Assembly (NCBI GenBank): GCA_020160805.1 | Contig: JAIUPO010000015.1 | Coordinates: 41,089 to 105,088, forward strand | Direction of reading: 5' to 3' | Source: Actinomycetota bacterium | GTDB lineage: Bacteria; Actinomycetota; Actinomycetes; Actinomycetales; Dermatophilaceae | Length of the DNA: 64,000 bases | Shown here: piece by piece, positions 59,586 to 64,000 of the stretch | Position numbering within the stretch: the first letter of the stretch is position 1 | Layout: every line of letters starts with the position of its first letter | The notes under the pieces: model-generated | Told to the model about the DNA's origin: nothing | Database searches by the model: none | Seen by the model: the letters and a program-made list of their open reading frames with translations, nothing else | Made by a program: the position numbers and the translations under genes

Positions 59586-60364
59586 CCCCGTGGGCGGCGG
59601 GTCCTTGGTGCAAAACCGGGTGCCCGCCGCTCGCTGGTCGTGACAGCATCACCGGGTGAGCGCAACGATCCAGGCCCGGGATTTGGCGGCCGCCTATGGC
59701 GATCGTGAACTCTTCTCCGGCCTGGACCTGATCGTCGCCCCCGGCGATGTGCTCGGCCTCGTCGGGCCCAATGGCGCCGGCAAGTCCACGCTGCTGCGCC
59801 TGCTTGCGGGCCGTATGGCGCCCGAGCGCGGCAGCGTGACCCGCACTCCGCGTGATGCGCGGATCGGGCTCTTGGACCAGGTCCCCGATGCCCGTCCGGG
59901 CGAGTCGATAGGGGAGCAGGTGCGCCGGCGCACCGGTGTCACCGAGGCCGCCGAGGCGATGCAGTAGGCCGCCGATGACCTGGCGGCCGGGCGCGCGGGG
60001 GCGGACACGGCATACGCGGACGCACTGGAGGACTGGCTCGCCCTCGGTGGGGCCGACCTCGACGAGCGGCTCGCCGTGGTGGCCGCGGATCTGGGGCTCG
60101 ACGTCGATCTGGACCGCGAGGTGACCTCCCTCTCGGGCGGGCAGGCGGCGCGCATGTCTCTGGCCGGACTGTTGTGCTCGCGCTGGGATGCCTACTTCCT
60201 CGACGAGCCGACCAATGACCTCGACGCCCTGGGGCTGGATGCCCTGGAGGACTTCGTCGCCGGGCTCGATGCTCCGTGCGTGCTCGTCAGCCACGACCGC
60301 GAGTTCCTCTCGCGGACGGTGACCGCAGTCCTGGAGATCGATCGCTCGCTGCAGCGAGTGGCGC

Positions 60365-60372
60365 TCTATGGC
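60365..60372. repeat. 8-bp target-site duplication of the ISL3 insertion (left)
   Basis: TCTATGGC here and again at 61877-61884, flanking the element directly. Eight bp is the usual duplication for the ISL3 family. Confidence 0.85.
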
Positions 60373-61876
60373 GGCTCTTCTAACTTGAGCGGGCACGCCG
60401 GGCGTTCGCGGTGACGCGGAAGGGCCCGTGACCTCGGTGATCATGGCTGTTGTCAACGCAGTTCATGGTCACGAAGGTGAGGTCACGGGCTTGGTTCAGC
60501 GTACGCATGCACGGACATCAGGAGGGCAGCGGTCGGCGACGTTGCTGTTGGGGATCGAGGGACTTGCGGTGGCGTTGGTCACCCTCGATGGTGACGGCGG
60601 CCGGGTCGTGGACGTCGTGACCGATGAAGGGTCCGCGGCAGCGTGCCCGGAGTGCGGGGTGCTGTCAACCTCGGTCAAGGAACGCACGACCACGCATCCG
60701 CGGGACCTGCCGTACGGGGCCTCGTCGGTCCGGTTGGTGTGGCACAAGACGCGGTGGCGGTGCCGCGAACGGGCCTGCCCAAGAGGAACATTCACCGAGT
60801 CACTGGCCACGGTGCCGGCCCGCTCGAGGCTGACGTCCCGGCTGCGGGCCGAGTGTGGTGAGCGGGTCGCGACCGACGCCGCGTGTGTTCAGGCGGCCGT
60901 GGACCGGTACGGGGTGTCCTGGCCGATCGTGCACGCCGCGTTCGTCGCGCACGTCGATGCCGAGCTGGCCGCGCCGGTGCCGGCGGTGTGTGTGCTCGGG
61001 ATCGATGAGACCCGCCGCGGCAAGCCGGTCTGGGCCCGCGACGAGGAGACCGGCCGGTGGCGGATCATCGCCGACCGGTGGCTGACCGGCATCGTCGACG
61101 CCGACGGCACCGCCGGCCTGCTCGCGCATGTCGATGGACGGACCGCGCAAGTCGTCTCGGACTGGCTGACCGACCAGCCAAAAGCCTGGCGGGACAACGT
61201 CACCCACGTGTGTATCGACCTGTCCGCGTCCTACGCCAAGGCCGTCGCCGACGCCCTCCCGGGCGCGGTCCTGGTCGCCGACCGGTTCCACCTGGTCCGG
61301 CTCGGCAACGACATGGTCACCGCCGTGCGGCAACGCGCCACCCGTGAGGAGCGGGGCCGTCGAGGCCGCAAGCGTGACCCCGAGTGGGTCTCACGGCGGC
61401 GGCTGCTCACCGCCCACGAGCGCCTGTCCCCGGCCTCGTTCGCGCGGATGTGGAACGGGCTGATCGACCAAGGCGATCTCGGTATCGAGGTCCTGCACGC
61501 CTACGCCGTGAAGGAGAACCTCCGGGCTCTGCTCGCCCTCGCGCCCACGCCGGGAACCTCGGTCCCTGACCGGTCCGCGATCTCCCACCGCCTGTGGCGC
61601 TTCCTGTCCCTCGCCGCCGCCAGCGACAGCCCCGAGGTCCACCGCCTCGCCGCGACCGTCGAGAACTGGTGGCCCGCGATCGAGGCCGGCCTGCTCACCG
61701 GCTACTCCAACGCCCGCTCCGAGGGCTACAACCGGCTCGCCAAGCACCAAGGACGCAACGCCTTCGGCTTCCGCAACACCGAGAACCAACGCCGCCGCAT
61801 ACGCTGGGCCTGCACTCGTCAACACCGACGAGCTACAGCTGGGACCAACGAGTTGCCCGCTCAAGTTCGATGAGCC
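60373..61876 (+). mobile_element. Complete ISL3-family insertion sequence (1504 bp)
   Basis: Bounded by imperfect terminal inverted repeats: left GGCTCTTCTAACTTGAGCGG and right (reverse complement) GGCTCATCGAACTTGAGCGG. TSD TCTATGGC on both sides. Contains one intact transposase gene. Its insertion into the ABC-F linker looks recent because TSDs are perfect and the transposase is uninterrupted. Confidence 0.9.
60428..61873 (+). CDS. ISL3-family transposase
   Basis: 481-aa DDE transposase. N-terminal zinc-binding region (CPECGVLSTSVKERTTTHPRDLPYG ... WRCRERACPRGTFTE), helix-turn-helix (VDRYGVSWPIVHAAF), then the catalytic domain: GIDETRRG (first Asp), HVCIDLSASYAKAVADALPGAVLVADRFHLVRLGND (second Asp), and YSNARSEGYNRLAKHQGRNAFGF (Glu). 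Full length; ends 3 bp before the right end of the element. A slightly later ATG (60443) could be the real start. Confidence 0.92.
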   Translation: MTSVIMAVVNAVHGHEGEVTGLVQRTHARTSGGQRSATLLLGIEGLAVALVTLDGDGGRVVDVVTDEGSAAACPECGVLSTSVKERTTTHPRDLPYGASSVRLVWHKTRWRCRERACPRGTFTESLATVPARSRLTSRLRAECGERVATDAACVQAAVDRYGVSWPIVHAAFVAHVDAELAAPVPAVCVLGIDETRRGKPVWARDEETGRWRIIADRWLTGIVDADGTAGLLAHVDGRTAQVVSDWLTDQPKAWRDNVTHVCIDLSASYAKAVADALPGAVLVADRFHLVRLGNDMVTAVRQRATREERGRRGRKRDPEWVSRRRLLTAHERLSPASFARMWNGLIDQGDLGIEVLHAYAVKENLRALLALAPTPGTSVPDRSAISHRLWRFLSLAAASDSPEVHRLAATVENWWPAIEAGLLTGYSNARSEGYNRLAKHQGRNAFGFRNTENQRRRIRWACTRQHRRATAGTNELPAQVR

Positions 61877-61884
61877 TCTATGGC
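61877..61884. repeat. 8-bp target-site duplication of the ISL3 insertion (right)
   Basis: TCTATGGC, identical to 60365-60372. Confidence 0.85.
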
Positions 61885-62823
61885 GGGTCGTATAACGCCT
61901 ATCTCGAGGAGCGATCGATCGCGCGGCGGCGGGCGCGCGAGAGCTTCGAGGAGTATGCCGCGCGGCGCTCCTCCCTCGAGGATCGGGCTCGGCGGCAGCG
62001 GGCCTGGATGGACAAGGGCACGCGAAATGCCTTGCGCAAGAGGAACTCTGGGTCCGAAGCGGACAAGCACATCTTGGCGAAGGCGCGGGCGAGCTTGGAG
62101 AAGCAGGCGGCCAAGGCGCGCCAGACCGAGCGGATGATCGAGCGGCTCGATGTCGTCGAGGAGCCGCGCAAGGAATGGGAGCTGCAGTTCACCATCGCCT
62201 CCGCTGGCCGCTCCGGCGAGATCGTGGCGACGGCAACGCGGGCGGTCGTGCAAAGGGGCGCTTTCACGCTGGGGCCGCTGGATCTGCAGCTGAACTTCGG
62301 GGACCGGGTCGCGATCACGGGTCCGAATGGCGGGGGCAAGACGACGCTGCTCGGGTTGCTCTTGGGGCGCCTCCAGCCGGATGACGGCTCGGCGGGGTTG
62401 CGCGCATCGGTCGTCGTCGGTGAGGTGGATCAGGCTCGGGCCGCCTTCCAGAGCGGGCTGACGCTCGGGCGGGCGATGGAGGAGGAACTGCCCGACTGGT
62501 CGCAGGCGGACGTGCGCACGCTGCTGGCGAAGTTCGGGCTGCGCGCCGACCAGGTCTCGCGGGCGGCGGCCACGCTCTCCCCCGGCGAACGGACATGGGC
62601 GGCGCTGGCGCTGCTGCAGGCTCGCGGGGTGAATCTGCTGGTGCTGGACGAGCCGACCAACCACCTCGACCTGCCCGCCATCGAGCAGTTGGAGCAGGCG
62701 CTGGATGCCTTCGACGGCACGGTGCTGCTGGTCACCCACGACCGCCGGATGCTGGAAACCGTCCGCCTCACCCGCCGCTGGCAGGTAGAGGACGGCCAGG
62801 TGCGTGAGATCGAGCCGTAGGGA

Positions 62824-63384
62824 CTACCAGCCCGCCGGCTCCTGCGGGCATTGTTCATACAACTGGTTGATATCTTTCGGATTCTTGACCGCGCCGTAGG
62901 CATACCATTCGGGCGCTCCATTGCGCCTGGCCTGATCGAGATATTCTGCCTCCGAGGGCGCCTCAACCAATGGTGGGTAGCCTTCCTTCGTCAGGCATCC
63001 CATCAGCCAGACGTTGTGAGCGTACATTCGCCGCCAACCCTCGACATCCACCGTAGGCCGGGGGTAACTCTTGAGAAAGTCAGATGTACAGGATTTCATG
63101 TCTCCCAGGAGCTTGGATTCTTGCGCCTGGGAGACCTCATAATTGATGACATTGTTTTCATCCAACTGCACATCCCACCCCTTGTCGACCAGGCATCGCG
63201 CTTGCATACGCGTTTGTAAATCGGAGTGCTGCGCCTGACTTAAGCTAGTCCCGGGCCTAGGGATTTCAGACTCCGCTTTCGAAGCCGAACTAGATTTAGC
63301 GCCCTCCCGGCACCCCGCCATGAGGAATAAGGAAACACCAAAAAGGACACAACAAGTCGTGGCCCTACTCGCTACAGGTCTCAT
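62824..63384 (-). CDS. Lipoprotein, lower-GC orphan
   Basis: 186-aa exported lipoprotein: signal RPVASRATTCCVLFGVSLFLMAGC with lipobox LMAGC. The mature protein is hydrophilic with Gln/Ser/Lys/Glu (SQAQHSDLQTRMQARCLVDKGWDVQLDENN) and Trp/Tyr-rich ends (GWRRMYAHNVWLMGCLTKEGYPP, APEWYAYGAV). Four further Cys could form disulphides. No family recognised. Base composition is clearly lower in GC than the rest of the window, suggesting horizontal acquisition. It abuts the ABC-F pseudogene end, tail-to-tail with 3 nt between. Confidence 0.7.
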   Translation of the reverse strand: MRPVASRATTCCVLFGVSLFLMAGCREGAKSSSASKAESEIPRPGTSLSQAQHSDLQTRMQARCLVDKGWDVQLDENNVINYEVSQAQESKLLGDMKSCTSDFLKSYPRPTVDVEGWRRMYAHNVWLMGCLTKEGYPPLVEAPSEAEYLDQARRNGAPEWYAYGAVKNPKDINQLYEQCPQEPAGW

Positions 63385-63451
63385 AACCTCCACGATCCTG
63401 AAAAACGGGAACATTCATATCCCAACCTGGGGATATGCAGTAGCGCCTCCA

Positions 63452-63790
63452 TTAGGCTAGACAGTAGGCATACGTCTCACTCATGTAAAGATAGCCGGGA
63501 TCAATCTGCACAGACCACAGCGAAACGTTAGTGAACCCATAATTGGAGTAGTCGCCATGCCTGTAGTTCTTGCTCGGAAAAAACTGACCTTTGACAGTTC
63601 CAGTTGCCGTCTTCTGCGAGTGGCCTTGCTGGCCAGGCCCGCTATCACCTTTCACAACAACATCTTCACCAGTACGGCATCCTTTAGAACCACTGTCGAA
63701 GCCACCCGTCGCCTGCGCCTGACTCACACCCGAAGCCAAAAGCGCTGCCGCACACGCCGCCAAAGCGATCCCTGCTCGCTTACCGAACAT
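63452..63790 (-). CDS. Small secreted protein, lower-GC orphan
   Basis: 112-aa protein with a clean signal peptide (MFGKRAGIALAACAAALLASGVSQAQA) and a mature part of about 85 residues: Gly/Ser-rich start (GGFDSGSKGCRTGEDVVVKGDSG), then Tyr/Asn-rich beta pattern (KNYRHGDYSNYGFTNVSLWSVQIDPGYLYMSETYAYC). Two Cys could form a disulphide. Resembles the lactococcin-972-like or secreted exoprotein type in layout, but this is not established. Upstream ATG at 63820 is an alternative start. Same strand as the neighbouring lipoprotein; 67-nt gap. Confidence 0.6.
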   Translation of the reverse strand: MFGKRAGIALAACAAALLASGVSQAQATGGFDSGSKGCRTGEDVVVKGDSGPGQQGHSQKTATGTVKGQFFPSKNYRHGDYSNYGFTNVSLWSVQIDPGYLYMSETYAYCLA

Positions 63791-63950
63791 ACCTACCACA
63801 CTTCCTATCCTGGCTCGCATCGCAGCGGTCGCCACTACTTCACGAAAGTACTCCCCTACTACCCCAGTGGCAATACTTTCAGGCGGACAAGGATGCTGGC
63901 ACCTCCGGCGGCACCGATCGATCTGAATCGGCACGGGTTCTCTGCCGCTG

Positions 63951-64000
63951 TCATACGGGCTGCGGCTCGGGTTTGAGGGCAGCGTAGTGGGCTTGCTCGT
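63951..64000 (-). CDS. C-terminus of IS3-like transposase (partial, runs off window)
   Basis: Minus-strand frame entering from the right edge reads EQAHYAALKPEPQPV and stops with TGA at 63951-63953. This ending is characteristic of IS3-family OrfB transposases in actinobacteria. Only the last 15 residues are in the window. The 160 bp between it and the secreted protein gene hold no gene and probably include the right end of that element. Confidence 0.6.
   Translation of the reverse strand, partial: EQAHYAALKPEPQPV

Larger units (their letters stand above)
59656..62820 (+). pseudogene. ABC-F family ATPase, interrupted by nonsense codon and ISL3 insertion
   Basis: Without the insertion it would be a 550-aa two-domain ABC-F protein (translation factor or antibiotic-resistance type). 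Domain 1: IVAPGDVLGLVGPNGAGKSTLLRLLAG (Walker A), LSGGQAARMSLAGLL (signature), YFLDEPTNDLD (Walker B), LVSHDREFL. Linker: LYGGSYNAYLEERS ... coiled-coil rich in Arg/Lys/Glu. Domain 2: VAITGPNGGGKTTLLGLLLGRL, LSPGERTWAALALLQARGVNLLVLDEPTNHLD, VLLVTHDRRML. Two lesions: an in-frame TAG at 59965-59967 (after EAAEAMQ) and the 1504-bp element at 60373-61876 with an 8-bp target duplication. Removing the element restores the frame but not the stop. GTG start. Confidence 0.85.

Noticed and set aside
59965..59967. TAG read through as an amino acid in the ABC-F gene
   Set aside because: No pyrrolysine context, the gene is also interrupted by an IS element, and neighbouring genes use TAG as a normal stop.

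Overview
The window is GC-rich DNA (mostly around 65-70% by eye) from an actinobacterium. The order dnaX - recR - DUF5063 - lysC, a mycothiol/actinobacterial-type zinc alcohol dehydrogenase, a PPi-dependent phosphofructokinase, LytR C-terminal-domain proteins and frequent GTG starts all fit Actinomycetota, probably Micrococcales (Intrasporangiaceae/Dermatophilaceae-like). The genus is not resolved from the sequence alone.

Left part (1-14 kb), mostly metabolism: the end of a NarK nitrate/nitrite transporter, a zinc alcohol dehydrogenase, two overlapping acyl-CoA thioesterases, an enoyl-CoA hydratase/isomerase, class II fumarase, and the two-gene proton-translocating transhydrogenase pntAB. Next comes an AbiEi-like/DUF559 gene framed by two 71-bp inverted repeats, then a CAT-type amino-acid permease, a PH-domain membrane protein, uracil phosphoribosyltransferase, tRNA adenosine deaminase and tRNA-Ser(CGA).

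Middle-left (14-25 kb), mixed accessory: a broken P-loop ATPase fused to a DUF2500 tail, a NarL-type two-component system divergent from a membrane protein, an NHL-type propeller gene coupled to an exonuclease/endonuclease/phosphatase-fold protein, an HxlR/FMN reductase/luciferase-like monooxygenase operon, a nucleoside-kinase-like P-loop protein and an SDR gene with its middle deleted.

Middle (25-48 kb), envelope-like cluster: two paralogous GT2 glycosyltransferases on opposite strands, a GT4-type glycosyltransferase, a further glycan-associated protein, four large secreted NHL beta-propeller proteins sharing an Ig-like C-terminal module, a LytR C-terminal-domain protein, a HerA/DUF853 ATPase, an AEC transporter and propionyl-CoA synthetase. 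tRNA-Ser(GGA) and the small SRP RNA lie near its right edge.

Right part (48-59 kb), conserved core: DUF695 protein, an FrnE/DsbA oxidoreductase with an unusual Cys/His tail, dnaX, a lipoprotein, recR, DUF5063, lysC with a clear internal start for the regulatory beta subunit, a double LytR_C protein, PPi-PFK and RidA. The last 5 kb is a degraded, mobile-element-rich edge: an IS110 left end fused to the C-terminus of yajQ, an ABC-F gene with both a nonsense codon and a complete ISL3 insertion (8-bp target duplication), two lower-GC orphan secreted/lipoprotein genes, and the tail of an IS3-like transposase at the window end.

No CRISPR array, prophage or complete defence system is visible. The least ordinary items are the inverted-repeat-bounded DUF559 gene, the glycosyltransferase/NHL cluster, the FrnE metal-ligand-like tail, and a recurring pattern of deletion-chimera pseudogenes.
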